Positions 9,301 to 18,945 are shown, numbered from the stretch's first letter. The stretch is 64,000 nucleotides of DNA from an uncultured Paenibacillus sp. (GCA_937895345.1 CALAWP010000041.1:1-64000); one strand, 5' to 3'. Program-made: numbers and translations. Notes: generated from the sequence alone by a model not told the origin.

Positions 9301-9743
9301 CAAAGGAAATAACGGAATAGCAGTACAGTAGGGAAGCCGCCTACCCCACCATCATAAATCGACTGGCAGCTTGGGAGAGCGGCACACGATGTCGAGCGAC
9401 ATGAACGTTTGATTGAGGGTTATCCTAATCAACCTTACCGTGAGGGCAGGGTTCGCAATCATGCATATATGATGAATCCTTCGGCGAGCGGAGCTTTGTT
9501 CGAGAGTTTGCGGTAGGCTGAATGCAGTGCTGATGGTGCACTGCAGCAACGCAGACGGTCCCGGCGGAGCGCTGTAAGTAACAAAATATACATTTCAGCA
9601 GCGAAAAGGGCCCCTCCGGAGCAGTGGCAGAGGAGACGATGAGGCAAGCTGCCATTTACAGCCTATCGCTCTCGCAACGGACATTTTCATGGTATACTGG
9701 TTTACATCTTATTCATATTTGCGATACGGAGTGAACAGCATCC
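9301..9743. other. Long intergenic region, no assignable gene
   Basis: About 440 bases between the SLH protein and an MFS gene. It has a hairpin around GCAGTG/CACTGC near 9522-9545. A 46-codon stretch open from about 9375 to 9515 on the + strand has chromosomal-looking codons (PNQPYREGRVRN, then NPSASGALFESLR) but no start, and may be a gene remnant. TATACT at 9693-9698, preceded by TGG, may be the -10 of the MFS gene, but no good -35 is seen. Confidence 0.4.
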
Positions 9744-11009
9744 ATGAACGATTCAGACCGACAAGCCGCGACATCATCCGTTCCAACCTCCGCCGCTCCG
9801 GCCGGCGGGGCGGCAGCCCGTTCCGCGCGGGGAACCCAGACCGCCGGCAGTCCGATCTCGGCGACCGCCAGGCAAGAAACGTGGGCGCTTCGCTCCTTCA
9901 GCTTTTCCGCTTATGCGACGCAAGCGCTGGTCGTCTCCTTTTTTCCGCTTTACTTTTTGGAGAGAGGATTTTCGGAAGGGCAAATCGGCATCATCTATTC
10001 GACCGGCCCCTTCATTTCGATATTCGCCAACATTTTGCTCGGCATGGCAAGCGATAAGTTCCGCACCATTCGAAAGTTGCTCATGCTGCTGTTGTTGGGA
10101 CAATTGGCAACGATCGCCGTCCTGTATCCCGTCAACCATTTTGGACTCATTTGCGTGGTCATGACCGCGTTTTATTTTTTCCAGACGCCGATCAATCCGT
10201 TGAGCGACAGTCTGATTCTGCTGTCCAGCCGCTACACGGGCACGCCTTATGCGCTCATTCGCATATTCGGGTCGCTTGGCTTTGCCGCGGGAGCTTATAT
10301 TTTCGGCCTGGTTTTGAAGGAGATCGGCACGAGCTGGACGCTGGCGCTCACTCTGGGCACCGTTGCGGCCACTTTGCTTTTGTCATTTTTCATAAAGGAT
10401 TATCAAGAGGCTTCCCGAAAAATTCAATTCTCCGGATTTTTCAAGCTGCTCCGGCAGCGAAGCGTGGTCCTGTTTTTTGTCCTGATCTTGCTTATATCGG
10501 TGTCCCATCGGATGTACGAAGGTTTCCTTACGGTAACGCTGCGCCATTTGGGCGCCAGCGATTCCTTGATCGGCACCGCCTGGCTGACTTCGGCCGTAAG
10601 CGAAATCCCGATCCTGTTTCTGCTCGGAAAATACGGGCACAAAATAAAAGAGCTGCCGCTCTTGATGTTCGCTTCCCTTATGTACGCCGTACGGATGTGG
10701 CTGCTCGGACATTTGGACAGTCCCGGCTGGATCGTCGTCACGCAGGTGATGCACAGCGTTTCGTTCGGAATCTACTTTTCGACGGCGCTTCGATATATCT
10801 CCCATCTTATACCCGACGAATACCGGGCTTCCGGCCAGGCCGTTTATGCCGTCATCTGGACGGGGCTCGCCGGCTTGATCAGCGGCGTGCTCGGCGGAAT
10901 GTTGTACGAGGAGCTGGGCCGCCTGGCGTTCTACCAAACCGCATCGGCCATCGCTGTCATCGCCGCCGCCGGCTTCATCGGCTTCCACTTCAGCCGGTTA
11001 AACCGGTAG
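9744..11009 (+). CDS. MFS transporter, MFS_1-like (LacY/nucleoside-symporter fold)
   Basis: A 421-residue twelve-segment membrane transporter. A polar, Ala-rich N-terminal tail of about 45 residues comes first, then the first helix (SFSAYATQALVVSFFPLYF). The loop GMASDKFRTIRKLLM is the motif-A position between helices 2 and 3. The family (PF12832, like Bacillus YwbF) includes sugar and nucleoside symporters as well as orphans, so no substrate can be given. It stands alone in this orientation and the next gene starts 240 bases later. Confidence 0.85.
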   Translation: MNDSDRQAATSSVPTSAAPAGGAAARSARGTQTAGSPISATARQETWALRSFSFSAYATQALVVSFFPLYFLERGFSEGQIGIIYSTGPFISIFANILLGMASDKFRTIRKLLMLLLLGQLATIAVLYPVNHFGLICVVMTAFYFFQTPINPLSDSLILLSSRYTGTPYALIRIFGSLGFAAGAYIFGLVLKEIGTSWTLALTLGTVAATLLLSFFIKDYQEASRKIQFSGFFKLLRQRSVVLFFVLILLISVSHRMYEGFLTVTLRHLGASDSLIGTAWLTSAVSEIPILFLLGKYGHKIKELPLLMFASLMYAVRMWLLGHLDSPGWIVVTQVMHSVSFGIYFSTALRYISHLIPDEYRASGQAVYAVIWTGLAGLISGVLGGMLYEELGRLAFYQTASAIAVIAAAGFIGFHFSRLNR

Positions 11010-11251
11010 TGGCCCGGCGTTGGCATTGTCCAAGTCCGTCAATGATAACGTTGCAACAACGAATCGGCGTTTGCAGCGTTCTTTTTTGCGCTGGACCGAT
11101 GGGCCATGCAGCATGGATCGGCTGCAGCCCCGCCCGCGGCGCGCTCGACGGCCGCAACGTCGTTTTTTGCTCCTGGCAGCACCGCTTTCGGATCATTTTG
11201 CGGCTGGATTATTGTCGGTTGAAATGGTACATTATTGAGTGGAGGTTGACG

Positions 11252-11575
11252 ATGAAGAACGGCGTTTTTCGGTGGGATGACCGATTGAGCATACATATCC
11301 CTTGCCTGGACCGGGAGTGGGACCAGTACGGGTATGACGAGCAATCGGCAATTATTGCCGGATGGGAAAGAACGAGAGGTTCCATTCCGGATCGGATCAA
11401 GCAATTCGAGCATCGGATCAAGGAGCTGCTTGCCAGATTGGGAGAGGAAGACAGCTTTGAACGATCGTGCCGGATAAACGATGAAATATCGGACTATGCG
11501 AGCCGGATTAACGATCTGCAAATCTGGTACCGCATGGATCAGGACGTCGTTGCCGATTCGCGCAGGCATTTATAG
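11252..11575 (+). CDS. Small conserved hypothetical protein upstream of ytpB
   Basis: A 107-residue soluble, charged protein with no signal or membrane segment. The ATG at 11252 has GGAGG six bases upstream. The middle part (IPDRIKQFEHRIKELLARLG) is strongly helical and may form a coiled coil, and the C-terminal half is rich in Arg and Asp (SCRINDEISDYASRINDL). I do not recognise a named domain. It lies 18 bases before the YtpB-type gene with no terminator, so it probably acts in or regulates the same pathway; that link is inference. Confidence 0.75.
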   Translation: MKNGVFRWDDRLSIHIPCLDREWDQYGYDEQSAIIAGWERTRGSIPDRIKQFEHRIKELLARLGEEDSFERSCRINDEISDYASRINDLQIWYRMDQDVVADSRRHL

Positions 11576-11593
11576 ATTTGGAGGAGGTGCATC

Positions 11594-12676
11594 GTGAGAT
11601 TAACGACTTTAAGCGGCAGAAGCGCGCCTCGGGGCCCAATCAAGCTTATGCACCGCGTATATAAGTATGTGCTGCCGGAAGTGGAACGCGAGTTGGACAA
11701 GCTTCGCGCCATCGCCGAACGGATTCCGGACCCGGAGCTCAGAACGCAAGCGCTGAACAGCATGTCCGACAAGAAGTTTCATTGCCAAGGCGGCGGCGTA
11801 TATGCGGCGGCCAATTTGGAATACCGTCATGTGCTGACCCCGCTCATCGTCGCATTGCAGACGATCAGCGACTATTTGGACAATTTGTGCGACCGCAGCA
11901 CCTCGCTGGATGCCGACGACTTCAGGCTGCTCCACCGTTCGATGCAGGACGCCGTAAATCCGGCGGCGAAGCCGGTCAATTATTACGAGCTTCGAGCCGA
12001 AAACGACGACGGCGGTTATTTGCACCATTTGGTCCGAACCTGTCAAACTCAAGTCGCTCTGCTGCCATCGTACGACAAGGTTCAGCGGCATGTGGAAGAG
12101 CTGGTCGGCCTGTACAGCGATCTGCAGGTGTACAAGCATATCCGCAAGGATTTGCGCGAGCCTCAGCTGCTGGCCTGGTGGGAGGGGCACAAGGAGCGGC
12201 ATCCGCATTTGAGATGGAACGAATTTGCCGCGGCGACGGGGTCGACGCTCGGCATGTTTATGCTGTTTCTGGCGGCGGCGGAAGAAGGCCTGTCCGGGGA
12301 TGACGCAGAGGCGGTGCGCCAGTTGTATTTTCCTCATGTATGCGGCCTGCACATTTTGCTCGATTATTTGATCGACCAAGAGGAGGACCGCGCCGGGGGA
12401 GACTTGAACTTTTGCAATTATTACGAGGACAAAAGTATGCTTGTGGAGCGCATCGGCACCATTGCGAGCCGAGCGCGCGAGGATGTCGGGAAGCTGCCGG
12501 CCTCCGGCTTTCACAGGCTTATTATAGAAGGGCTGCTGGCTTTGTATTTGTCAGACCCGAAGGTGTCCAGCCAGACGGAAGTGCGCAGAGTGTCCAGGCA
12601 GCTCATGAAAAAAAGCCCGTTAACGAGATTGTTTTTTTTCGTGAACAGCGTTTGGATACGCAGGCAGCAGGCCTAG
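11594..12676 (+). CDS. ytpB: Tetraprenyl-beta-curcumene synthase (YtpB, DUF2600)
   Basis: A 360-residue member of the DUF2600 family, whose Bacillus member cyclises heptaprenyl diphosphate to tetraprenyl-beta-curcumene, precursor of the sesquarterpenes (sporulenes) of spore-formers. The N-terminal part SMSDKKFHCQGGGVYA and the acidic SDYLDNLCDR stretch match this family, which belongs to the large terpene synthases without the usual DDxxD arrangement. Another acidic run, DYLIDQEEDRAGGDL, lies near residue 260. A GTG start sits behind GGAGGTG. Its length fits the family. Confidence 0.85.
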   Translation: MRLTTLSGRSAPRGPIKLMHRVYKYVLPEVERELDKLRAIAERIPDPELRTQALNSMSDKKFHCQGGGVYAAANLEYRHVLTPLIVALQTISDYLDNLCDRSTSLDADDFRLLHRSMQDAVNPAAKPVNYYELRAENDDGGYLHHLVRTCQTQVALLPSYDKVQRHVEELVGLYSDLQVYKHIRKDLREPQLLAWWEGHKERHPHLRWNEFAAATGSTLGMFMLFLAAAEEGLSGDDAEAVRQLYFPHVCGLHILLDYLIDQEEDRAGGDLNFCNYYEDKSMLVERIGTIASRAREDVGKLPASGFHRLIIEGLLALYLSDPKVSSQTEVRRVSRQLMKKSPLTRLFFFVNSVWIRRQQA

Positions 12677-12702
12677 TCAATTAATAGGGTGGAGGAATAA
12701 CA

Positions 12703-13671
12703 ATGAATCAAGTTAAATCGATCGCGGTATTGACAAGCGGGGGAGATTCGCAAGGGATGAACGCAGCCGTTCGGGCCGTCGTCCGCAGCGCATTGTTTCA
12801 CGGATTGGAAGTTTACGGCGTTCAGCGCGGCTATCAAGGGCTGCTGAACAACGATCTGCGTCCGATGGACCTTCGCAGCGTAGGCGATATTATACAGCGC
12901 GGGGGCACGATCTTGCAAACCGCCCGCTGCAAGGAGTTTGTGACGGCCGAGGGACAGCAGCGCGGAGCCGAGGTGCTTCGCTCGAGAGGGATCGACGGCC
13001 TTGTCGTCATCGGAGGCGACGGTTCTTATCAAGGCGCCAACAAACTGAGCAAGCTGGGCATCAAGACGATGGGCTTGCCGGGAACAATCGACAACGACAT
13101 TCCGTTTACGGACGTGACGATCGGCTTTGACACGGCCGTAAGCATCGTTGTCGACGCGATCAACAAAATTCGCGACACGATGAGCTCGCATGAGCGTTCG
13201 TCGATCGTGGAGGTTATGGGCCGCCATTGCGGAGACATCGCCCTGTACGCCGGTTTGGCGAGCGGCGCCGAGACGATTCTCGTCCCTGAAGTTCCGTTCG
13301 ATCTGAACGAGGTGGCCGACCGGATGAAAAACAACTTCGCGAAAGGCAAACGCCACAGTATTATCGTAGTGGCGGAAGGCGCGGCCAAAGGGGAAGAAGT
13401 GTCGCAAAAAATAACCGAAATCAGCGGCATCGAAGCGCGGGTCACGGTGCTTGGCCATATTCAGCGCGGAGGAACGCCGACGGCGGCGGACCGGATTTTG
13501 GCGAGCAGGCTCGGGGACTTTGCGGTGCGCCAGCTGATGGAAGGCGACTCGGGCAAAGCGTGCGGCGTCGTCAAGGGCGAGCTGGTTACGACCGATATCG
13601 ATTTGGTCGCCAGCACCAAAAAGCCGTTTGACATGAATTTATACGAGCTGGCGCTTCGCTTGTCGCAATAA
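12703..13671 (+). CDS. pfkA: ATP-dependent 6-phosphofructokinase
   Basis: A 322-residue bacterial phosphofructokinase, which phosphorylates fructose 6-phosphate in glycolysis. The ATP loop LTSGGDSQGMNAAVR, the GGDGS motif (Gly rather than the Asp of PPi enzymes), the catalytic PGTIDNDI, the substrate-binding MGRHCGDIALYAGL and HIQRGGTPTAADR are all present. The start follows GGAGG by seven bases. It is 26 bases after ytpB, which is not the pyk-accA context usual for the main pfkA, so it may be a second isozyme. Confidence 0.93.
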   Translation: MNQVKSIAVLTSGGDSQGMNAAVRAVVRSALFHGLEVYGVQRGYQGLLNNDLRPMDLRSVGDIIQRGGTILQTARCKEFVTAEGQQRGAEVLRSRGIDGLVVIGGDGSYQGANKLSKLGIKTMGLPGTIDNDIPFTDVTIGFDTAVSIVVDAINKIRDTMSSHERSSIVEVMGRHCGDIALYAGLASGAETILVPEVPFDLNEVADRMKNNFAKGKRHSIIVVAEGAAKGEEVSQKITEISGIEARVTVLGHIQRGGTPTAADRILASRLGDFAVRQLMEGDSGKACGVVKGELVTTDIDLVASTKKPFDMNLYELALRLSQ

Positions 13672-13743
13672 GAACGGGCGTCCGCTTCGGACGCAACAAC
13701 AAGAGCGTCGCCGGACGGGTTCCGGCGCGCGCGATCGAACGTA

Positions 13744-13788
13744 AAGCCCCGATTCCGTTGCGGCATTGCCGTAACGATATCGGGGCTT
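13744..13788. terminator. Bidirectional terminator between convergent genes
   Basis: AAGCCCCGAT and ATCGGGGCTT form a ten-base perfect stem over a 25-base loop. It lies between pfkA and the oppositely oriented hydrolase gene, so it can serve both. Confidence 0.7.
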
Positions 13789-13812
13789 GCTTGTATGGCC
13801 GACGTTAATCGT

Positions 13813-15012
13813 TTATTCGTAATTGACGCCCGGCGAATATTTGTTGCCGGCGTTCCATAACAAATATTCCTGTACGCCGGTATCGCGCAGCGCCTTGATT
13901 TGCGCTTCCACTTCGGCTTTGCCATATTTGATGTAGTTGCCCTTGCCGAGCCAGCTTGCCGTAAAATCCTGAATCCACGGACGCACGATCGGCTTCAGGT
14001 TTCCGGTCTCCTCCAGCTTCTTGTTCGTATCCTCCATCGCGCCTTTAATCGTTTCGTACGGATTGCGGTCCGGCGCTTTCAAATTAAACCAGCCGGTGCT
14101 GTAATGGCTTGGATAAATCATCGGCGAAATAATATGGACGTCATTCGATATTTTGACAAAATCTTGACCGATCCCTTCCGCCGCGGGAACCGAAGCGGCA
14201 TAACCGAAAATATCGACGGATACTCTCACGCCGAGAGGCTCCAGCTGCTCGCGGGCGTATTTGACGAAGCCGGTAACGGCGTCGACGCGGGACATATTAT
14301 CGGTCTTGGAATACGTTAAGGAATCGGCCCGGTTCTCGAATCCTTCGGGAAAGCGGACGTAATCGAATTGGATTTCTTTAAATCCGAGACGGGCGGCTTC
14401 TTTGGCGACGGCGATGTTGTAATCCCATACTTCCTTGCGGTACGGGTTGACGAAGCTTTCGCCGCGGCCGTTTTTCCAGATGGTGCCGTCGGCTTGAAGA
14501 AAGCTCAGCTCCGGCTGTTTGACGGCCAGTACGGTATCTTTGAACACGACGATCCGCGCGATCGGATAAATGTCGTGTTTTTTCAGCTTGGCCATCAGCT
14601 GGTCGATGTCGCCGATGAACTTTTTGGCGGTGCCGGTCTCGAGCAGCTCGGGCGTCGTGGTCGGATATGTTATGTACCCATTGTCGTCCTTGACGTCGAT
14701 CACCATACTGTTCAGCTCGGTTTCGTCCACCAGCTTCAGCAGCGACTCCATTCGCGCTCCGCCCGCGCTGTGCGCGGTGACGTAAATCCCCTTGACGACA
14801 GGGGCGTCAGGCTGGGGATCCTTCTTCGGCAAAGCGCCGTTCTCCGAACCGGCGCCGTTCCCCGCAATGGCCGGCCACACCGGCTGCAGGATCGTTTCGC
14901 CTGCGGATGCGTTAAGGTAAGCGACAGCCAGCTGCTTGGCCGCTGCGCTGTCTTCGCCGCTTCCGGTCAGCAGCCCGTATAATAGCATAAATGCGGTAAT
15001 GATTACGTCCAT
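13813..15012 (-). CDS. Putative glycoside hydrolase (DUF4015, PF13200)
   Basis: A 399-residue protein with one hydrophobic N-terminal segment, so probably exported or membrane-anchored. The TIM-barrel part starts near KGIYVTAHSAGG and carries the family stretch EIQFDYVRFPEG, with SPMIYPSHY and RPWIQDF further on. Members are called putative glycoside hydrolases by fold; no reaction has been assigned to most of them. The ATG follows GGAG at nine bases. A linker rich in Gly, Pro and Asn (residues 50-70) separates the anchor from the barrel. It is a single gene. Confidence 0.85.
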   Translation of the reverse strand: MDVIITAFMLLYGLLTGSGEDSAAAKQLAVAYLNASAGETILQPVWPAIAGNGAGSENGALPKKDPQPDAPVVKGIYVTAHSAGGARMESLLKLVDETELNSMVIDVKDDNGYITYPTTTPELLETGTAKKFIGDIDQLMAKLKKHDIYPIARIVVFKDTVLAVKQPELSFLQADGTIWKNGRGESFVNPYRKEVWDYNIAVAKEAARLGFKEIQFDYVRFPEGFENRADSLTYSKTDNMSRVDAVTGFVKYAREQLEPLGVRVSVDIFGYAASVPAAEGIGQDFVKISNDVHIISPMIYPSHYSTGWFNLKAPDRNPYETIKGAMEDTNKKLEETGNLKPIVRPWIQDFTASWLGKGNYIKYGKAEVEAQIKALRDTGVQEYLLWNAGNKYSPGVNYE

Positions 15013-15200
15013 TATGCACTCTCCCTGTTAGCTGGTCTGATCAAATTATAAAGCAAGCCAACCTTGCCGGTCACCATTTTTTTGCGGGACGGCGTCGGAA
15101 GACTGCGAAGCTTGCCGTAAACAAAACAGCCAGCCGAACGATCAGGTCGGCTGGCGCATGCGATTCAAGTATACCCGAAACATAACTTGCATGGTCGTAT

Positions 15201-15395
15201 TCAGTGCAGCAAGGCGGAGTTTTGCCCGTTGCATATGCTGATCTGCACAATTTCCATCGCGTCGGCCGGTTCCAGTACGGCCAGGCCGTCCCTCAAGACG
15301 ATCCGCATGTCCATTTCGCGCGAGGTGAGAAAAGGACCGAGCTCCGGGGCAAGCAATTCCACGATACGAGACAATTTGACTGTTTCCATATCCAC
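15201..15395 (-). CDS. Small hypothetical protein
   Basis: A 64-residue frame starting at GTG with AAAGGGTGAT five bases upstream, an almost complete match to the 16S anti-Shine-Dalgarno. The product is acidic with alternating hydrophobic residues (DMRIVLRDGLAVLEPADAME) and no membrane segment. I do not recognise it. A slightly longer frame could begin upstream, but without as good a site. Confidence 0.5.
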   Translation of the reverse strand: MDMETVKLSRIVELLAPELGPFLTSREMDMRIVLRDGLAVLEPADAMEIVQISICNGQNSALLH

Positions 15396-15547
15396 TGAGC
15401 ATCACCCTTTCATCCTGATCATTGGCATGACACAACGCAAGGGATTTCAAATGGCATGAAACAATAATACCGCGGGGATATGCTTATTATAACAGGAATC
15501 GTTGCAAAAACATAGCGGACGCGGGCAAATTCCGCCTTCGCCGGAGC

Positions 15548-16390
15548 TTATGCGGGATCTTCCTTCCGGAAGTCGCCGACGATGCCCGCCGTCTCCACTA
15601 TGTTAATAAAGGCGTGAGGATCGACGGAAACAATCATTTTGCACAGGTCGGCCAGCTCGTATTTCGTTCTTACGGTCATGAGCATGTCTCTTTCGGCGGA
15701 AGAATAAGCTCCCTTTGTCTTGACGATCGTAATGCCTCTCGGATGAGACAACAGCTTGGCGAGAAGCTCCTCCGTCTTCGTCGTAATAATGAAGGCCGTT
15801 ACCTTAAGATGGCGCACATGGATCAAATCGACGATCTTGCCCGCCGAAAAGATGGCGATCAGCGAATACAAAGCCAAATCCCAATTCCGAAGGATGATGA
15901 CCAGCAAGCCGATGACGAGTCCATTGAGCAAAAAAATGATCATGCCCACCGGCAAGTCCCGCCTGCGCGTCACGATGGAAGCGACAACGTCAAAGCCGCC
16001 CGAAGAGCCGCCGTAGCGAAGCGCCAGACCGCTTCCGAAGCCGATCAATATGCCTCCGAACACCGCGCCGAGAAGAATGTCGTCCGCCAGATGGTTGATC
16101 GGAATCAGCTGCAGGAACAAAGCGGCCGTCACGACGGAAACCGCGCTCAGAATGACGAAGCGGCGCCCGAGCGCGTACCAGCCCCATACGAGAACGGGAA
16201 TGTTCAACGCCAGATACAGCCAGCCGATATTGAAGCCGGTCACATAACCGATCATCATCGAGACGCCTGACAGTCCGCCGCTCAGAAGCTGGTGGGGAAT
16301 AAGAAACAGATTGAAGCCGGCGGCCACGAGCAGGGAGCCGACCGCCATAACCGGCATATTGATGACGTAACGTTTCAAGCCGTTATGCAA
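15548..16390 (-). CDS. YitT family membrane protein (DUF161 plus DUF2179)
   Basis: About 280 residues. The N-terminal two thirds has five or six membrane segments with the family pattern GGLSGVSMMIGYVTGF and GSGLALRYGGSSGGFDV. The C-terminal third is the soluble DUF2179 domain (GITIVKTKGAYSSAERDMLM), which folds like a ferredoxin. The likely start is TTG 16390, six bases after GGAGGG; a TTG at 16438 is also in frame but lacks a site. Function is unknown for the family. The gene stands between two oppositely oriented regions and its promoter lies back to back with that of the helicase. Confidence 0.9.
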   Translation of the reverse strand: MHNGLKRYVINMPVMAVGSLLVAAGFNLFLIPHQLLSGGLSGVSMMIGYVTGFNIGWLYLALNIPVLVWGWYALGRRFVILSAVSVVTAALFLQLIPINHLADDILLGAVFGGILIGFGSGLALRYGGSSGGFDVVASIVTRRRDLPVGMIIFLLNGLVIGLLVIILRNWDLALYSLIAIFSAGKIVDLIHVRHLKVTAFIITTKTEELLAKLLSHPRGITIVKTKGAYSSAERDMLMTVRTKYELADLCKMIVSVDPHAFINIVETAGIVGDFRKEDPA

Positions 16391-16519
16391 ATCAATCCCT
16401 CCAATGCTATGCCCATTAGTATGTCTTTTGTCGGCCAACTGGTATTCATGGATGCAACTGTGCTATAATGATTTGGATATTCTTTAGTAGGCTGAAGATA
16501 GAAGGAGTTTGAGACCAGT

Positions 16520-18046
16520 TTGAAAACATTTGCAGAATTTGGCTTGGAACCAAAAGTGTTGCAAGCAATTACGGAGTTAGGATTTGAGGAGTCGACCCCG
16601 ATTCAAGACAAAGCGATCCCAATCGCGCTGACGGGACGGGATTTGATTGGCCAAGCCCAGACGGGCACGGGCAAGACGGCGGCATTCGGCATTCCGCTCA
16701 TCAACAAGATACCGACAACCGAGGAGCGGATCGTGGCTTTGATTATGACCCCGACCCGCGAGCTTGCGATTCAGGTGGCGGACGAGATTGGAAAGCTGAC
16801 GCGATACAAGGGACTTCGTTCCTTGCCGATCTACGGCGGCCAGGAAATCGGCCGGCAAATTCGCGCGCTGAAGAAAAAACCTCAAATTATTATCGGAACG
16901 CCGGGACGTCTTCTTGACCATATTAACCGCAAGACGATCCGTTTGGAGGACGTGCAGACGGTGGTGCTGGACGAGGCGGACGAGATGCTCGATATGGGCT
17001 TCATGGACGATATCCAGTCCATCCTGAAGCTCGTTCCGGAAGAAAGGCAAACGATGCTGTTCTCCGCCACGATGCCGGAAAACATCAAGAAGCTTGCCCA
17101 GCAATTTTTGAAGGATCCCGAGCATGTATCCGTCATTCCGAAGCAGGTGACGGCGCCGTCGATCGAGCAGGCTTACCTGGAAGTGCACGAACGCCAGAAA
17201 TTCGAGGCGCTCAGCCGCTTGCTGGATATGGAATCGCCGGAGCTCGCCATCATCTTCGGGCGCACGAAGCGCCGGGTCGACGAACTGAGCGAAGCGCTCC
17301 AGAAGCGCGGCTACTCCGCCGACGGACTTCATGGCGACTTGTCGCAAAATCAGCGCGACAACGTCATGAGGAAGTTCCGCGACGGCAGCATCGACGTGCT
17401 TGTCGCTACGGACGTGGCGGCTCGCGGCCTCGACGTATCGGGCGTAACGCATGTCATTAACTTCGACCTTCCGCAAGACCCGGAAAGCTACGTGCACCGG
17501 ATCGGCCGGACGGGACGCGCGGGCAAGGAAGGCAAAGCCTGGAGTTTCGTCACGCCGCGGGAGATCGACCATCTTCACTTTATCGAACGGATTACGCGCC
17601 AGCGGATGACCCGCAAGCCGCTTCCAACGATTGCGGAAGCGATCGAAGGCAAGCAGCGCATTACGGCGGAACGCGTGCTCGATCTTGTCCAGAACGGCGA
17701 GTTCTCGGAGTACAAGGCGCTCTCGATCCAATTGCTGGAGCAATACGATTCCGTTCAACTGCTGGCGGCGGCGCTCAAGCTGCTGACCGGAGACAAGAAG
17801 GAAGTCGATATCGAGCTGACGCCGGAGGAGCCGTTGCGCGCCAAGAAACGCAGACCCGATATCCGCTCCCAGGGACGTCCGTTCAACCGCGGAGGCGGCG
17901 GTTATCGCGGAGGCGGCGGCCGCGACGACAGACGCGGGAACTATCGCGGAGGCTATGAAGGACGCGGCGGAAGCGGCTCCGGCTACAAGCGGAGCGGCGA
18001 CGGCCGCCGGCCAAGAACCGACGGCGATTCCTCCTACAGCAAATAG
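16520..18046 (+). CDS. cshA: DEAD-box RNA helicase CshA
   Basis: A 508-residue ATP-dependent RNA helicase with all the motifs in order: Q motif (FEESTPIQ), motif I AQTGTGKT, Ia PTRELA, TPGR, DEAD, SAT, then ARGLDVSGV and HRIGRTGRAG. The C-terminal 60 residues are a Gly/Arg-rich tail (GGGGYRGGGGRDDRRGNYRG) of the CshA type, which binds RNA. CshA works with the RNA degradosome and in ribosome assembly, notably in the cold. The start is TTG, with GGAG rather far (12 bases) upstream. Confidence 0.93.
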   Translation: MKTFAEFGLEPKVLQAITELGFEESTPIQDKAIPIALTGRDLIGQAQTGTGKTAAFGIPLINKIPTTEERIVALIMTPTRELAIQVADEIGKLTRYKGLRSLPIYGGQEIGRQIRALKKKPQIIIGTPGRLLDHINRKTIRLEDVQTVVLDEADEMLDMGFMDDIQSILKLVPEERQTMLFSATMPENIKKLAQQFLKDPEHVSVIPKQVTAPSIEQAYLEVHERQKFEALSRLLDMESPELAIIFGRTKRRVDELSEALQKRGYSADGLHGDLSQNQRDNVMRKFRDGSIDVLVATDVAARGLDVSGVTHVINFDLPQDPESYVHRIGRTGRAGKEGKAWSFVTPREIDHLHFIERITRQRMTRKPLPTIAEAIEGKQRITAERVLDLVQNGEFSEYKALSIQLLEQYDSVQLLAAALKLLTGDKKEVDIELTPEEPLRAKKRRPDIRSQGRPFNRGGGGYRGGGGRDDRRGNYRGGYEGRGGSGSGYKRSGDGRRPRTDGDSSYSK

Positions 18047-18052
18047 CAAACC

Positions 18053-18098
18053 GGGGAAGTCCGTGATGCCTTGCGGGCATCCGGCCTTCCCTTTTTTT
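18053..18098 (+). terminator. Terminator of cshA
   Basis: GGGAAGTCCG and the facing CCGGCCTTCCC arms enclose a smaller GATGCC/GGCATC hairpin and are followed by seven T. Confidence 0.85.
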
Positions 18099-18131
18099 CA
18101 TTCTTTATAACGGGTCATGGAGGCGGAATAA

Positions 18132-18932
18132 ATGGAACCTAGAGGGCTGATGGGCGGCTTTTATCGAATATCCGAATGGATTATGCGGCTGTCCGTCATT
18201 AATTTGCTGTGGCTGATTTGCTCGATTCCGTTTGTGCTTGTCGCGCTGGTGATGCTGTTTCCGGGCGTCGAGCTGCCGGAGGAGCAAGTGCTCAGCCATT
18301 TGACGACATCGCTCATATTGATGGGAATCGTCGCTCCGTTCACTTTGTTTCCGGCCACGGCGGCTATGTTTGCCGTTGCGCGCAAGTGGGTGATGGGCGA
18401 GGTTGACGTGCCGCTGTTCAAAACGTTTTTCCGCAACTACAAGGAAAACTACAAACAAGCGATGCTGGGCGGCATTTTGTATACGATTTTGTTTATTGTG
18501 CTGATTGTCGACTTTTTTGTCTATCGGGAACAGCTTAATGTGCTGTCCTACATCTTTATCGCGTTTCTCATCTTGCTCGGGGTATCGGTGTTCAACTTCT
18601 TTTCGATGCTTGTACACTATCATATGAAAACGTTTCAACTGCTGAAAAACGCGGTGCTCATTACGATCGGCAAGCCGTTTCGCTCCTTGTCGACCGCGAT
18701 CATGTGCGGCGTTGTCGTTTATGTCAGCTTTTTTGTCTTTACGTTCCTCATTCCGTTTTTTATGGGAAGCATCATCGCTTACTTGTCGTTCTGGAACTTC
18801 AACATTATTTACATGAAGCTTCAGGAGCAGGCTGAAAAGTTGAGGCAATCGGAAGAGGAGCAGGCCGAGGAAGCGGCCGAGATGGACCGGGAAGACCTGG
18901 TCAAGGACGACTACAAGGAAACCAACAAATAA
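18132..18932 (+). CDS. YesL-family membrane protein (DUF624)
   Basis: A 266-residue protein with about five membrane segments and a charged C-terminal tail (KLRQSEEEQAEEAAEMDRED). The opening RGLMGGFYRISEWIMRLSV is typical of DUF624. In Bacillus and Paenibacillus these proteins often accompany sugar ABC transporters, but here it stands alone after cshA. GGAGG lies eight bases before the ATG. No biochemical role is known. Confidence 0.88.
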   Translation: MEPRGLMGGFYRISEWIMRLSVINLLWLICSIPFVLVALVMLFPGVELPEEQVLSHLTTSLILMGIVAPFTLFPATAAMFAVARKWVMGEVDVPLFKTFFRNYKENYKQAMLGGILYTILFIVLIVDFFVYREQLNVLSYIFIAFLILLGVSVFNFFSMLVHYHMKTFQLLKNAVLITIGKPFRSLSTAIMCGVVVYVSFFVFTFLIPFFMGSIIAYLSFWNFNIIYMKLQEQAEKLRQSEEEQAEEAAEMDREDLVKDDYKETNK

Positions 18933-18945
18933 CAAGGCGGCGGCG

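Noticed and set aside
10151..11575. A long 474-codon + strand frame from inside the MFS gene
   Set aside because: Its first two thirds is a shadow of the MFS gene in another frame; only the last 107 codons from 11252 have a ribosome site and sensible composition.
16577..18049. 490-codon minus-strand frame opposite cshA
   Set aside because: Helicase motifs on the + strand explain this DNA; the reverse product is Arg/Leu-rich with no domain.
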